A stretch of DNA of 46,747 nt, taken from NCBI RefSeq assembly GCF_963555915.1, contig NZ_CAUVXL010000241.1:1-46747 (forward strand). Direction: 5' to 3'. Origin of the DNA: Protofrankia sp963555915. Lineage in GTDB: Bacteria; Actinomycetota; Actinomycetes; Frankiales; Frankiaceae. The notes under the pieces are model-generated. The model was not told the origin of the DNA, searched no databases, and saw only the letters and a program-made list of their open reading frames with translations. Both the position numbers and the translations under genes were made by a program. This document shows, piece after piece, positions 7,951 through 20,247 of the stretch (position 1 is the stretch's first letter; each line of letters begins with the position of its first letter).

Positions 7951-8358
7951 CTACCAGACGTAGGCGAGGACTTCCCCGCCTACCCTGCGCTTGTTGGCCT
8001 GCCTGTCAGTGAGCAGGCCCGATGACGTGGAGATGATCGCCACGCCGAGGCCGCCGAGCACCTTGGGCAGGTTGGTCGCCTTTGCGTAGACCCGCAGGCC
8101 CGGCTTACTGATGCGCTTCACTCCGGCGATGGAGCGCTCTCGGTTCGGGCCGTACTTCAGCTCCACGACGAGGGACGCGCCGACGGCGCCTTCCGGCGGC
8201 TCCTCAACGTGCCATCCGGCGATGTAACCCTCCTGCTGGAGGATCTCGGCAATATGCGTTTTGATCTTGCTGTTCGGCATCACCACCTGATCGTGGTATG
8301 CGCGGTTGGCATTGCGGACACGGGTCAGCATGTCCGCAATTGGATCTGTCATCGTCAT
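7951..8358 (-). CDS. rpsH: 30S ribosomal protein S8
   Basis: S8 (135 residues) binds the central domain of 16S rRNA and in many bacteria also represses the spc operon. It starts MTMTDPIADMLTRVRNANRA; the second ATG two codons later is an alternative. The C-terminal STSSGLLTDRQANKRRVGGEVLAYVW is diagnostic. Located between rpsN-type S14 and rplF. Confidence 0.97.
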   Translation of the reverse strand: MTMTDPIADMLTRVRNANRAYHDQVVMPNSKIKTHIAEILQQEGYIAGWHVEEPPEGAVGASLVVELKYGPNRERSIAGVKRISKPGLRVYAKATNLPKVLGGLGVAIISTSSGLLTDRQANKRRVGGEVLAYVW

Positions 8359-8454
8359 GGGGCTGGAGCCTTCCTCGTGGCGGTTCCCCGGAATATCGGA
8401 CCGGGGCCTGCCGCGAACCGGTGGGTGGTGTGAGTCAGCAGCGGAGCTTTCCCG

Positions 8455-8640
8455 CTACCACGAGCTCTTGGTGATCCCGGGAAGCTCTCCACGGTGCGCC
8501 ATCTGCCGTAGGCATACCCTGCACAGACCGAACGTCCGGTAAACCGACCGCGGCCGCCCGCATCGCTGGCAACGGGTGTAGCCCCGCACGCCGAACTTCG
8601 GCTTGCGGATCGACTTTTCAATCAATGCCTTCTTCGCCAT
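8455..8640 (-). CDS. rpsZ: 30S ribosomal protein S14, type Z (zinc-binding)
   Basis: S14 (61 residues) is in the 30S head. This is the short form with a zinc ribbon CQRC...CRVC (residues 24-43), found in Gram-positive bacteria and often paired with a longer cysteine-free paralogue elsewhere. Start at ATG ending 8640 (MAKKALIEKSIRKPKFGVRG) and terminal GITKSSW match the family. A perfect palindrome lies in the short spacer to rplE. Confidence 0.97.
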   Translation of the reverse strand: MAKKALIEKSIRKPKFGVRGYTRCQRCGRPRSVYRTFGLCRVCLRQMAHRGELPGITKSSW

Positions 8641-8662
8641 CTGCCTGCCATGCCTTCTCTCT

Positions 8663-8703
8663 GGCCGCCGGTGGTGCGAAAACCACAATCGCACCACCGG
8701 TTA
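8663..8703. repeat. Perfect-stem hairpin element between rplE and rpsZ
   Basis: CCGGTGGTGCGA (8668-8679) pairs perfectly with TCGCACCACCGG (8689-8700) around the 9-base loop AAACCACAA. The GGCC start at 8663 and GCGAAAA..CA.AATCGC core resemble the dispersed hairpin family in reverse orientation, with the second GGCC lost. It fills the 66-base gap inside the spc operon and would form a strong mRNA hairpin ahead of rpsZ. Confidence 0.65.
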
Positions 8704-8706
8704 CCA

Positions 8707-9291
8707 TCAGTTCTCCTTGAAGGGGAAGCCCAACCCGCGAAGCAGCGCGCGGCCCTCGTCGTCCTTGGTAGCGGTCGTGACAACCGTGATGTCCATGCCG
8801 CGGACCCGGTCGATACGGTCTATGTCGATCTCATGAAAGATCGACTGTTCGACCACGCCGAAGGTGTAGTTACCGGATCCGTCGAACTGCTTCGGTGACA
8901 GGCCCCGGAAGTCACGGATACGCGGGAGGGCTACCGACACGAGCCGGTCCAGAAACTCCCACATCCGATCACCACGCAGGGTTACCTTCGCCCCGATAGG
9001 CATGCCCTCCCGCAGCTTGAACTGCGCGATGGACTTCTTCGCCCGACGAACGGCCGGCTTCTGGCCGGTGATCGCTGTGAGGTCCCGCAACGCGCCGTCG
9101 ATGAGCTTCGCGTCCCGGGCGGCGTCGCCGACACCCATGTTGACCACGACCTTGACCACGGTCGGAATCTGCATCACGTTCGGGTAGTGGAACTGCTCAC
9201 GCAGGCCCGACGCGATCTCCTCGCGATACCGCAGCTTGAGCCGTGGCAACGGACGGGGTTCGGTGACTCGGGATTCGGTGATAGTAGTCAT
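8707..9291 (-). CDS. rplE: 50S ribosomal protein L5
   Basis: L5 (194 residues) binds 5S rRNA with L18 and forms an intersubunit bridge with S13. Motifs: LKLRYREEI, NVMQIPTVVKVVVNMGVGDA, LREGMPIGAKVTLRGDRMWEFLDRL and terminal ALLRGLGFPFKEN. The N-terminus has about 15 extra residues (MTTITESRVTEPRPL). Encoded between rplX and rpsZ. Confidence 0.97.
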   Translation of the reverse strand: MTTITESRVTEPRPLPRLKLRYREEIASGLREQFHYPNVMQIPTVVKVVVNMGVGDAARDAKLIDGALRDLTAITGQKPAVRRAKKSIAQFKLREGMPIGAKVTLRGDRMWEFLDRLVSVALPRIRDFRGLSPKQFDGSGNYTFGVVEQSIFHEIDIDRIDRVRGMDITVVTTATKDDEGRALLRGLGFPFKEN

Positions 9292-9299
9292 TTCGATCC

Positions 9300-9632
9300 C
9301 TACAGCTCGGTGCCGGTGCGGCGGGAGATCCGCACCTTCGTACCGTCGTCGTTGACGCGGTAGCCGATCCTGGTCGGACGGCCGTCGGACGGATCCACAA
9401 TCATGACGTTGCTGACGTGGATGGGCGCTTCCTGGGTCACGATCCCGCCGGACTGCGAGCCGCGGGCCGAGGTGTCCACCCGGGTGTGCCGGGTGACCCT
9501 GTTCGCACCCTCGACAATCACCTTGTCCTCAACGGGAAAAGCCCTGATGACCTTTCCCTTGAGACCACGGTCCTTACCGGTCACGATCTGGACCGTGTCA
9601 CCCTTCCTGATCTTCATTCCGGCCACGGTCAC
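9300..9632 (-). CDS. rplX: 50S ribosomal protein L24
   Basis: L24 initiates 50S assembly and sits at the exit-tunnel mouth. The KOW motif is seen at the start (KIRKGDTVQIVTGKDRGLKGKV). 110 residues if it begins at the GTG ending at 9632, which overlaps the rplN stop as GTGA; an in-frame ATG five codons later (ending 9617) matches the usual family start and is equally possible. Confidence 0.96.
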   Translation of the reverse strand: MTVAGMKIRKGDTVQIVTGKDRGLKGKVIRAFPVEDKVIVEGANRVTRHTRVDTSARGSQSGGIVTQEAPIHVSNVMIVDPSDGRPTRIGYRVNDDGTKVRISRRTGTEL

Positions 9633-9997
9633 AGCACCTCCGGCGCCAGCGAAATAATCTTCATGAACTTCTTGTCACGCAGCTCCCGGCCAACCGGGCC
9701 GAAGATGCGCGTACCCCGGGGGTCGCCACCGTCCCGGATGAGCACGGCGGCGTTCTCGTCGAACCGGATGTAGGAGCCGTCGGGACGCCGGCGCTCCTTG
9801 GTAGTGCGTACTACGACCGCCTTGACCACGTCGCCGCGCTTGACGCCGGCCCCGGGCAGGGCGTCCTTCACGGTCCCGACGATGATGTCGCCGATACCGG
9901 CATAACGACGCCCCGAACCGCCGAGTACCCGAATGCACAGCAGTTCCCTGGCACCCGTGTTGTCGGCGACCCGAAGTCGCGACTCCTGCTGGATCAC
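9629..9997 (-). CDS. rplN: 50S ribosomal protein L14
   Basis: L14 (122 residues) contacts 16S rRNA at an intersubunit bridge and binds the silencing factor RsfS. Start MIQQESRLRVADNTGARELLCI and the ending FMKIISLAPEVL are hallmarks; length is exactly standard. A 130-base spacer with a hairpin element lies between it and rpsQ. Confidence 0.98.
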   Translation of the reverse strand: MIQQESRLRVADNTGARELLCIRVLGGSGRRYAGIGDIIVGTVKDALPGAGVKRGDVVKAVVVRTTKERRRPDGSYIRFDENAAVLIRDGGDPRGTRIFGPVGRELRDKKFMKIISLAPEVL

Positions 9998-10060
9998 TTC
10001 CCGCTCCCGAACTGCGTCTGCGCCCGCCTGCCGGCGGCCGGCTCGCTAGACCCTTCCAAT

Positions 10061-10102
10061 GCCTCCCGCGGCGCACAGAACATGATCACGCCGCCTTCGG
10101 CC
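10061..10102. repeat. GGCC-type hairpin element between rpsQ and rplN
   Basis: A diverged member of the dispersed family in reverse orientation: GCCTCC-GCGGCG...AACATGATCA...CGCCGC..TTCGGCC. The stem is GCGGCG/CGCCGC (10068-10073 with 10089-10094). It splits an otherwise tightly packed operon. Confidence 0.6.
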
Positions 10103-10127
10103 GGTCCTACACGATCGGCTGGTCGAT

Positions 10128-10499
10128 CTACTTCGCCTTCTCCAGCACTTCCACCACACGCCAGCGCTTGGTCGCTGACAGCGGCCGGGTCTCCATGAGC
10201 AGAACCCGGTCACCGACGCCGCTCGTACTGTTCTCGTCGTGTGCCTTGACCTTCTTGGTACGCCTGATGGTCTTGCCGTAAAGCGGGTGCTGAACCCGGT
10301 CCTCCACCGCGACGACCACGGTTTTGGCCATCTTCTCGCTGACCACGAGGCCCTCACGAACCTTGCGGAAGCCGCGATCGGCGGTCGCGCCCGACGCGGC
10401 GGCCGGCGCAGTGGTCGGCACGGCGGCCGGCGCGGTAGGCGCCGCCTCCGCCGGGGGGTTGCCTGTCGTCGGGGTGCCGTCCGTTGTCATCCCATTCAC
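10128..10499 (-). CDS. rpsQ: 30S ribosomal protein S17 with Pro/Ala-rich N-terminal extension
   Basis: S17 is an OB-fold primary binder of 16S rRNA. The conserved domain begins near residue 44 (RKVREGLVVSEKMAKTVVVAVEDRV) and contains HPLYGKTIRRTKKVKAHDE. Before it lies a low-complexity stretch of about 35 residues rich in Pro, Ala and Thr, which most S17 proteins lack. Start taken at the GTG ending at 10499, overlapping the rpmC stop as GTGA; ATG ending 10490 is an alternative. Confidence 0.94.
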   Translation of the reverse strand: MNGMTTDGTPTTGNPPAEAAPTAPAAVPTTAPAAASGATADRGFRKVREGLVVSEKMAKTVVVAVEDRVQHPLYGKTIRRTKKVKAHDENSTSGVGDRVLLMETRPLSATKRWRVVEVLEKAK

Positions 10500-10795
10500 G
10501 CCCGTTCCACCTGTATTGCCGCCGTTGCCTGCAACGGCTCGATGCCGTCAACCGCTCCGACCACACCGGTTTCGATCAGATCAGGATCATCGACAAGACC
10601 GAGCTCACGCTCCCGAAGCACCGTGTAGATGCGCGCGATGTCGCGCCGAACGGCCTGCAGGCGACGGTTGTTGGAGAGCTGGCCGGTGGCCGCCTGAAAA
10701 CGGAGGTTGAACAACTCCTCCTTGGCCTCGCGGAGCTTGTCCACCAGGTCCTGCCCGGACAGTGCCCGCAGTTCGTCCGCGGTCGCGGTCACCAT
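10496..10795 (-). CDS. rpmC: 50S ribosomal protein L29, long form
   Basis: L29 lies at the exit tunnel near L23. The core (ADELRALSGQDLVDKLREAKEELFNLRFQ, GQLSNN, ARIYTVLRERELG) fills residues 6-67. A C-terminal extension of about 30 residues (VDDPDLIETGVVGAVDGIEPLQ and on) exceeds the usual 65-80 residue length. The start overlaps the rplP stop by one base. Confidence 0.95.
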   Translation of the reverse strand: MVTATADELRALSGQDLVDKLREAKEELFNLRFQAATGQLSNNRRLQAVRRDIARIYTVLRERELGLVDDPDLIETGVVGAVDGIEPLQATAAIQVERA

Positions 10796-11211
10796 CAGGC
10801 ACCTCCCTCGCGGGTCACGAACCGGCACTTCATCGGGAGCTTGTGGATGGCACGCCGCATCGCCTCCCGGGCGACCGGCTCGGCCACACCCGAGAGCTCG
10901 AACATCATGCGTCCGGGCTTGACGTTGGCGATCCACCACTCCGGTGAACCCTTGCCGGAACCCATCCGGGTCTCGGCCGGCTTCTTGGTCAGCGGCCGGT
11001 CCGGGTAGATGTTGATCCAGACCTTGCCACCACGGCGGATGTGACGCGTCATCGCGATACGCGCCGACTCGATCTGCCGGTTCGTCACATAGGCGGACTC
11101 GAGCGCCTGGATGCCGAATTCGCCGAACGCGATTTTGGTGCCGCCCTTGGCCGCGCCACCACGATCGGGGTGGTGCTGCTTGCGGTGTGCGACCTTGCGG
11201 GGAATCAACAT
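10795..11211 (-). CDS. rplP: 50S ribosomal protein L16
   Basis: L16 (138 residues) helps shape the A-site tRNA and peptidyl-transferase region and is needed late in 50S assembly. MLIPRKVAHRKQHHP start, KIAFGEFGIQALE, the RHIRRGGKVWINIYPD core and GSGKGSPEWWIANVKPGRMMFE are all diagnostic. Immediately downstream of rpsC and overlapping rpmC. Confidence 0.98.
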   Translation of the reverse strand: MLIPRKVAHRKQHHPDRGGAAKGGTKIAFGEFGIQALESAYVTNRQIESARIAMTRHIRRGGKVWINIYPDRPLTKKPAETRMGSGKGSPEWWIANVKPGRMMFELSGVAEPVAREAMRRAIHKLPMKCRFVTREGGA

Positions 11212-11215
11212 CGTC

Positions 11216-12339
<1,124 letters not shown>

Positions 12340-12340
<1 letters not shown>

Positions 12341-12777
12341 TACCGGGCCCTCCTTGCAGTCTGCGATGCGCCGGTCGACGCGCCGCGGGTCACCGAAACC
12401 GGTTCCCGGCTTTCAACGACGACCGTGATGTGGCTGGTCCGCTTCCGGATCCGGTAGGCACGACCCTGCGCCCGCGGACGGATGCGCTTGAGCGTCGGGC
12501 CCTCGTCGACGTAGACCTCACCCACCCAGAGCGTGGACGGGTCAAGCCCGTGATTGTGCTCGGCGTTCGCGACCGCGCTCGCGACCACCTTGTACACGTC
12601 CTCGCTGGCCGCCTGTGGGGCGAAGCGAAGGATGTCCAGGGCCTCGCGGGCGGAACGGCCACGGACCAGGTCGACGACCCGACGTGCCTTGGTCGGCGAG
12701 ACCCGGACATAGCGGGCCGATGCCTTCGCTCCGTCCAGACCGGACCGGGTGAGCCCGTCCACGAGGTCGTCAGCCAC
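12340..12777 (-). CDS. rplV: 50S ribosomal protein L22
   Basis: L22 (145 residues) has a beta-hairpin lining the exit tunnel. ARYVRVSPTKARRVVDLVRG and ASAVANAEHNHGL..LWVGEVYVDEGPTLKR are the family motifs; the hairpin RPRAQGRAYRIRKRTSHITV is intact. The N-terminus is extended about 18 residues and the C-terminus about 15. It overlaps rpsS by eight bases and rpsC by one. Confidence 0.97.
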
Positions 12778-13051
12778 GGCGTGACCTCCGGTCTTCCTTG
12801 ACGTGACCGCGGAAGGTCCGCGTCGGCGCGAACTCGCCGAGCTTGTGACCGACCATCCCCTCGGTGATGAACACCGGGATGTGCTTGCGGCCGTCGTGCA
12901 CGGCGATGGTGTGCCCGAGCATGTCCGGGATCACCGTCGAACGCCGCGACCAGGTCTTGATGACGTTCTTCGTGCCCTTGGCGTTCTGCACGTCCACCTT
13001 CTTGAGCAGGTGGTCGTCGACGAACGGGCCCTTTTTCAGACTGCGTGGCAT
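12770..13051 (-). CDS. rpsS: 30S ribosomal protein S19
   Basis: S19 (93 residues) pairs with S13 in the 30S head. Start MPRSLKKGPFVDDHLLKKV, TWSRRSTVIPDMLGHTIAVHDGRKHIPVFITEGMVGHKLGEFAPTRTFRGH core present almost unchanged from the consensus. It overlaps the start of rplV by eight bases; rplB lies 71 bases upstream. Confidence 0.98.
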   Translation of the reverse strand: MPRSLKKGPFVDDHLLKKVDVQNAKGTKNVIKTWSRRSTVIPDMLGHTIAVHDGRKHIPVFITEGMVGHKLGEFAPTRTFRGHVKEDRRSRRG

Positions 13052-13122
13052 GGCGTGTCTCCTCCTTCCTGCTCAGAACCGATGGTCATGCGTCGATTGA
13101 CACCGAATGGGATTGATCATGA

Positions 13123-13956
13123 TCACCGCCGCCTGTTCTGCTTCCGACGACGGACGATCAGCGCGTCGCTCGCCTTGCGGGTGGCACGGGTGCGGCCCTC
13201 GGGGCGGCCCTTGGGGTTCACCGGATGACGGCCGCCGGAGGTCTTGCCCTCACCACCACCATGTGGGTGGTCGACCGGGTTCATCGCCACACCGCGGACG
13301 GTGGGACGACGGCCCTTCCAGCGCATCCGGCCGGCCTTGCCCCAGTTGATGTTGCTCTGTTCGGCGTTGCCCACCTCGCCGACCGTCGCCCGGCACCGGA
13401 CGTCGACATTGCGGATCTCGCCGGAGGGCATCCGCAGTTGGGCGAAGGGACCGTCCTTGGCCACCAGCTGCACGCTTGTACCGGCGCTACGCGCGATCTT
13501 CGCTCCGCCACCGGGACGCAGTTCGATGGCATGTACCACCGTGCCGGTCGGGATGTTGCGCAACGGAAGGGCATTACCCGGCTTGATGTCAGCCGTCGTG
13601 CCCGAGCTGACCATGTCACCCTGCTTGAGCTTCACCGGGGCGAGGATGTAGCGCTTCTCGCCGTCGGCGTAGTGCAGCAGTGCGATCCGTGCCGTCCGGT
13701 TCGGGTCGTACTCGATGTGCGCGACCTTGGCCGGCACGCCGTCCTTGTCCCGCTTGAAGTCGATCAGACGGTACGCACGCTTGTGACCACCACCCTGGTG
13801 CCGCGTGGTGATGCGCCCGTGGACGTTGCGACCGCCCTTCGAGTGCAGCGGGCGGACCAGCGACTTCTCCGGGTGGTCACGAGTGATCTCGACGAAGTCG
13901 GCCACGCTCGAGCCACGGCGGCCGGGGGTGGTCGGCTTGTACCTGCGAATGCCCAT
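13123..13956 (-). CDS. rplB: 50S ribosomal protein L2
   Basis: L2 (277 residues) is needed for subunit association and peptidyl transfer. GIRRYKPTTPGRRGSSV start, the GRNVHGRITTRHQGGGHKRAYR segment and the C-terminal MNPVDHPHGGGEGKTSGGRHPVNPKGRP with the conserved histidine (HPHGGG) are intact. The stop overlaps the 12-bp palindrome TGATCATGATCA (13114-13125). Confidence 0.98.
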   Translation of the reverse strand: MGIRRYKPTTPGRRGSSVADFVEITRDHPEKSLVRPLHSKGGRNVHGRITTRHQGGGHKRAYRLIDFKRDKDGVPAKVAHIEYDPNRTARIALLHYADGEKRYILAPVKLKQGDMVSSGTTADIKPGNALPLRNIPTGTVVHAIELRPGGGAKIARSAGTSVQLVAKDGPFAQLRMPSGEIRNVDVRCRATVGEVGNAEQSNINWGKAGRMRWKGRRPTVRGVAMNPVDHPHGGGEGKTSGGRHPVNPKGRPEGRTRATRKASDALIVRRRKQNRRR

Positions 13957-14032
13957 TGTCTACCTACCCGTGTCCGAGCTACGGCGCGCCGGGCCCAGCG
14001 GGCGCCTGGCGGTGTTCTCGTCGGCTTGCGTG

Positions 14033-14329
14033 TCACGCACCAGGGCCTCCGAACATCTCGATGGCGTCCCCGGGGGCCAGGCTGACCATGGCCCGCTTGG
14101 TGGACTTCCGCTGGCCCCAACCGCCCTTGGTGCGCTTGCGCTTTCCCGAGCGGTTGATGGTGTTCACCCGCAGCACCCGGACGTTGAATATCTGCTGGAC
14201 CGCAATCTTGATCGCAGTCTTGTTGGCATCCGGACGCACGATGAACGTGTAGACGTTCTCGTCCAGCAGGCCGTAGCTCTTCTCGGAGACGACCGGCTTG
14301 ATGATCACGTCACGCGGATCGGGAATCAC
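14033..14329 (-). CDS. rplW: 50S ribosomal protein L23
   Basis: L23 (98 residues) is at the tunnel exit and docks trigger factor and SRP. DPRDVIIKPVVSEKSYGLLDENVYTFIVRPDANKT and NRSGKRKRTKGGWGQRKSTKRA are characteristic. Its start overlaps the rplD stop by four bases (ATGA type). Confidence 0.97.
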   Translation of the reverse strand: MIPDPRDVIIKPVVSEKSYGLLDENVYTFIVRPDANKTAIKIAVQQIFNVRVLRVNTINRSGKRKRTKGGWGQRKSTKRAMVSLAPGDAIEMFGGPGA

Positions 14330-15156
14330 TTGGCTTCCTCCTCGGCTTCCGCGTCGTCATCGGCTTGCGCGTCGTGACCGGGGCGGGTCAACGACTCCGG
14401 GACTCCCAGTGGCTCCGCGTCGCCGGCCGGGATGCCAGCTTCGGACTCCCCTGCCGCCGGCGGCTGCGATCGGGCCAGGAACGTCACCAGAGCGCCCTGC
14501 GTGAACACGACATCGTCGCTTACGAGCACGTCATAGGTATTGAGCTGGCCGGGATCGAGCAGATGCACGGCGGGGACGTTGCGCAGGCTCTTCCAGGTGA
14601 CGTCGTCGTCGCGGGCCGCCACGACCAGCACCCGGCGGGTGTCCGCGATCGCCCGGAGCGCCGTGACCGCGGCCTTCGTCGACGGCGTCTCACCGGCGAC
14701 CAGAGACGACACGACGTGGATCCGGTTGTTGCGCGCCCGGTCGGACAGGGCCCCGCGCAGCGCGGCGGCCTTCATCTTCTTGGGCGTCCGCTGGTCGTAG
14801 GAGCGGGGCTTGGGGCCGTGGACGATGCCGCCGCCGGTGAACTGCGGGGCACGCAGCGAGCCCTGGCGGGCCCGTCCTGTCCCCTTCTGCCGGTAGGGCT
14901 TACGACCGCCGCCACGGACTTCGCCGCGGGTCAGCGTCGAGTGGGTGCCCTGGCGCGCCGCGGCGAGCTGAGCCACCACCACCTGGTGGATGAGCGGGAC
15001 GTTCAATGCGATGTCGAACACCGCCCCGGGCAGCGCTGTGCTGCCGACCTCGCCACCGGCGGGGGCGTGGACAACGATCGTGCGGGTCTCGGGCTCGGCG
15101 GTGGCATCCGCGGAACCCCGCGACCGGGTGCGCGCTGCCGTCGTCGCTGCGCTCAT
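14326..15156 (-). CDS. rplD: 50S ribosomal protein L4 with acidic C-terminal tail
   Basis: L4 reaches into the exit tunnel; in some bacteria it autoregulates the S10 operon. The core includes HQVVVAQLAAARQGTHSTLTRGEVRGGGRKPYRQKGTGRARQGS and GPKPRSYDQRTPKKMKAAALR. 276 residues against the usual 205-225: an N-terminal extension of about 25 and, after the FLARS end of the conserved domain, about 45 residues rich in Glu, Asp, Pro and Ala. Overlaps rplC by four bases. Confidence 0.96.
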   Translation of the reverse strand: MSAATTAARTRSRGSADATAEPETRTIVVHAPAGGEVGSTALPGAVFDIALNVPLIHQVVVAQLAAARQGTHSTLTRGEVRGGGRKPYRQKGTGRARQGSLRAPQFTGGGIVHGPKPRSYDQRTPKKMKAAALRGALSDRARNNRIHVVSSLVAGETPSTKAAVTALRAIADTRRVLVVAARDDDVTWKSLRNVPAVHLLDPGQLNTYDVLVSDDVVFTQGALVTFLARSQPPAAGESEAGIPAGDAEPLGVPESLTRPGHDAQADDDAEAEEEAK

Positions 15157-15893
15157 GTCGACACCTCCTCGCTGGATGTCACAGCACTGTCGCCCGTGGC
15201 GGGTGGCTGCGCTGCCATCTCGGTAACGGGCTCGAAGTCGGCAGGGGCGGGACGCTTGGCCGCACTGCGGACGAGCACCAGACCCCCGTCAGGGCCGGGC
15301 ACCGCACCCTTGATCAGTAGATAACCGCGTTCGGTGTCGACCGCGTGGACGGTCAGGCCCGGGACGGTGACCCGTTCGTGCCCCATCCGCCCGGCCATCC
15401 GCAGGCCCTTGAACACACGCCCGGGAGTGGCGCAGCCGCCGACCGAACCCGGCGAGCGGTGCTTGCGCTCGACACCGTGGCCGGCGCCAAGACCCTTGAA
15501 GCCGTGCCGCTTCATCACACCGGCGAAGCCCTTACCCTTGGATGTCCCGGTCACATCCACCACTTCACCGGCGGTGAAGACCTCGCCGGTGAGCTCCTGG
15601 CCGGGCCGGTACTTCTCGGCGTCCGCCGTGCGCAGCTCCACCAGGTGGCGCCGCGGGGGCACCCCGGCGCGCGCGAAGTGACCGCGCAGCGGCTGCGTCA
15701 CCCGACGGGGATCGACCTCACCGTAACCGAGTTGGACTGCCGAGTAGCCGTCCGAATCCGACGTCCTGATCTGCGTCACCACGTTCGGGCCAGCCTTGAT
15801 CACTGTGACCGGGACGATGCGGTTGTTCGCGTCCCATACCTGGGTCATCCCGAGTTTGGTGCCCAGCAGGCCCCTGTAGTTGCGATTGAGCAT
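15153..15893 (-). CDS. rplC: 50S ribosomal protein L3
   Basis: L3 initiates 50S assembly and reaches the peptidyl-transferase centre. Start chosen at the ATG ending 15893 (MLNRNYRGLLGTKLGMTQVWD), where the family begins; 246 residues. The TSKGKGFAGVMKRHGFKG and GSVGGCATPGRVFKGLRMAGRMG motifs are intact. The last 30 residues (PADFEPVTEMAAQPPATGDS) are an unstructured extension. Downstream of rpsJ. Confidence 0.97.
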   Translation of the reverse strand: MLNRNYRGLLGTKLGMTQVWDANNRIVPVTVIKAGPNVVTQIRTSDSDGYSAVQLGYGEVDPRRVTQPLRGHFARAGVPPRRHLVELRTADAEKYRPGQELTGEVFTAGEVVDVTGTSKGKGFAGVMKRHGFKGLGAGHGVERKHRSPGSVGGCATPGRVFKGLRMAGRMGHERVTVPGLTVHAVDTERGYLLIKGAVPGPDGGLVLVRSAAKRPAPADFEPVTEMAAQPPATGDSAVTSSEEVST

Positions 15894-15909
15894 GACTGCG
15901 CCGGCCCCT

Positions 15910-16218
15910 TTAAAGCTTGATCTCGATGTCGACACCGGCTGGAAGATCGAGGCGCATCAGCGAGTCGACCGTCTTCGGCGTCGGGTCAAGAATGTCGATC
16001 AGCCGCTTGTGTGTGCGCATCTCAAAGTGCTCGCGACTGTCCTTGTACTTGTGCGGTGACCGGATCACGCAGTAGATGTTCTTCTCCGTCGGCAGCGGCA
16101 CCGGTCCCGCGACCTGCGCACCAGTCCGCGTCACCGTCTCGACGATCTTTCGCGCCGAACTGTCGATGATCTCGTGGTCGTAGGCCTTGAGCCGGATGCG
16201 GATCTTCTGTGCCGCCAT
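15910..16218 (-). CDS. rpsJ: 30S ribosomal protein S10
   Basis: S10 (102 residues) is in the 30S head and is also the NusE partner of NusB/NusG in transcription antitermination. Sequence KIRIRLKAYDHEIIDSSARKIVETV, the GPVPLPTE loop and HFEMRTHKRLIDILDP are diagnostic. First gene of the S10 cluster, about 165 bases downstream of tuf and after a strong hairpin, so its promoter probably lies in 16219-16329, though I see no clear consensus. Confidence 0.98.
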   Translation of the reverse strand: MAAQKIRIRLKAYDHEIIDSSARKIVETVTRTGAQVAGPVPLPTEKNIYCVIRSPHKYKDSREHFEMRTHKRLIDILDPTPKTVDSLMRLDLPAGVDIEIKL

Positions 16219-16329
16219 GGTGGGCTTCGCCTGTCCTGTCTGTCTCGTCCGGCTCGCTGGCCCTGCAGGGTCCGTTCCCGGCCGGAGCTGCCGCCGGATG
16301 TACCGCTTGTTGACACGTCCGTGCACCGC

Positions 16330-16378
16330 GCGAGCGGCGGGCGTGAAGAGCCCACGGGGCCTGCGGCCCGCCGCTCGC
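16330..16378 (-). terminator. Hairpin terminator after tuf
   Basis: A perfect 13-bp inverted repeat GCGAGCGGCGGGC / GCCCGCCGCTCGC (16330-16342 and 16366-16378), with an inner GCCC/GGGC stem in its loop, begins six bases beyond the tuf stop. No U-run follows. It likely separates the str operon from the S10 operon. Confidence 0.7.
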
Positions 16379-16383
16379 GGCGG

Positions 16384-17577
<1,194 letters not shown>

Positions 17578-17674
17578 GGGTGTCCCTCCAAGGACGGGTG
17601 GTGTCGTGCCGTGCTGATGATCGTGGTCGTGTCAGGCCCGGGACGGCGCAGGTGCGCCCCGCCCCGGCCACCCG

Positions 17675-19771
<2,097 letters not shown>

Positions 19772-19776
19772 ATCGG

Positions 19777-20247
19777 TTACCAGCGGTAGTGGGCGAAGGC
19801 CTTGTTGGACTCCGCCATCTTGTGGGTGTCCTCGCGCCGCTTCACGCTCGCGCCGAGACCGTTACTCGCGTCGATCAGCTCGTTCATGAGGCGCTCGGTC
19901 ATGGTCTTCTCACGCCGCTGCCGGGCATAGCCCACCAGCCAGCGAAGCGCGAGGGTCGTGCTCCGGCTCGAGCGCACCTCGACCGGCACCTGATAGGTGG
20001 CACCACCAACCCGGCGGCTGCGCACCTCCAGCGTCGGCTTGACGTTGTCGAGGGCACGCTTGAGCGTGACCACTGGATCGTTACCGGTCTTTTCCCGAGC
20101 ACCCTCGAGCGCGCCGTAGACGATCCGCTCGGCCAGCGACTTCTTGCCGCTCAGGAGAACCTTGTTGACCAGCGCTGTCACCAGCGGTGAGCCGTAGACC
20201 GGATCGACGACGACGGGATGCTTGGGAGCCGGGCCTTTGCGTGGCAT
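19777..20247 (-). CDS. rpsG: 30S ribosomal protein S7
   Basis: S7 (156 residues) nucleates the 30S head and shapes the E site. Start MPRKGPAPKHPVVVDPVYGSPLVT; conserved LKRALDNVKPTLEVRSRRVGGATYQVPVEVR and the ending MAESNKAFAHYRW are standard for actinobacteria. Its ATG overlaps the rpsL stop by one base. Confidence 0.98.
   Translation of the reverse strand: MPRKGPAPKHPVVVDPVYGSPLVTALVNKVLLSGKKSLAERIVYGALEGAREKTGNDPVVTLKRALDNVKPTLEVRSRRVGGATYQVPVEVRSSRSTTLALRWLVGYARQRREKTMTERLMNELIDASNGLGASVKRREDTHKMAESNKAFAHYRW

Noticed and set aside
13114..13125. Palindrome TGATCATGATCA at the rplB stop
   Set aside because: A single 12-bp palindrome with no GGCC ends or stem extension; likely chance.
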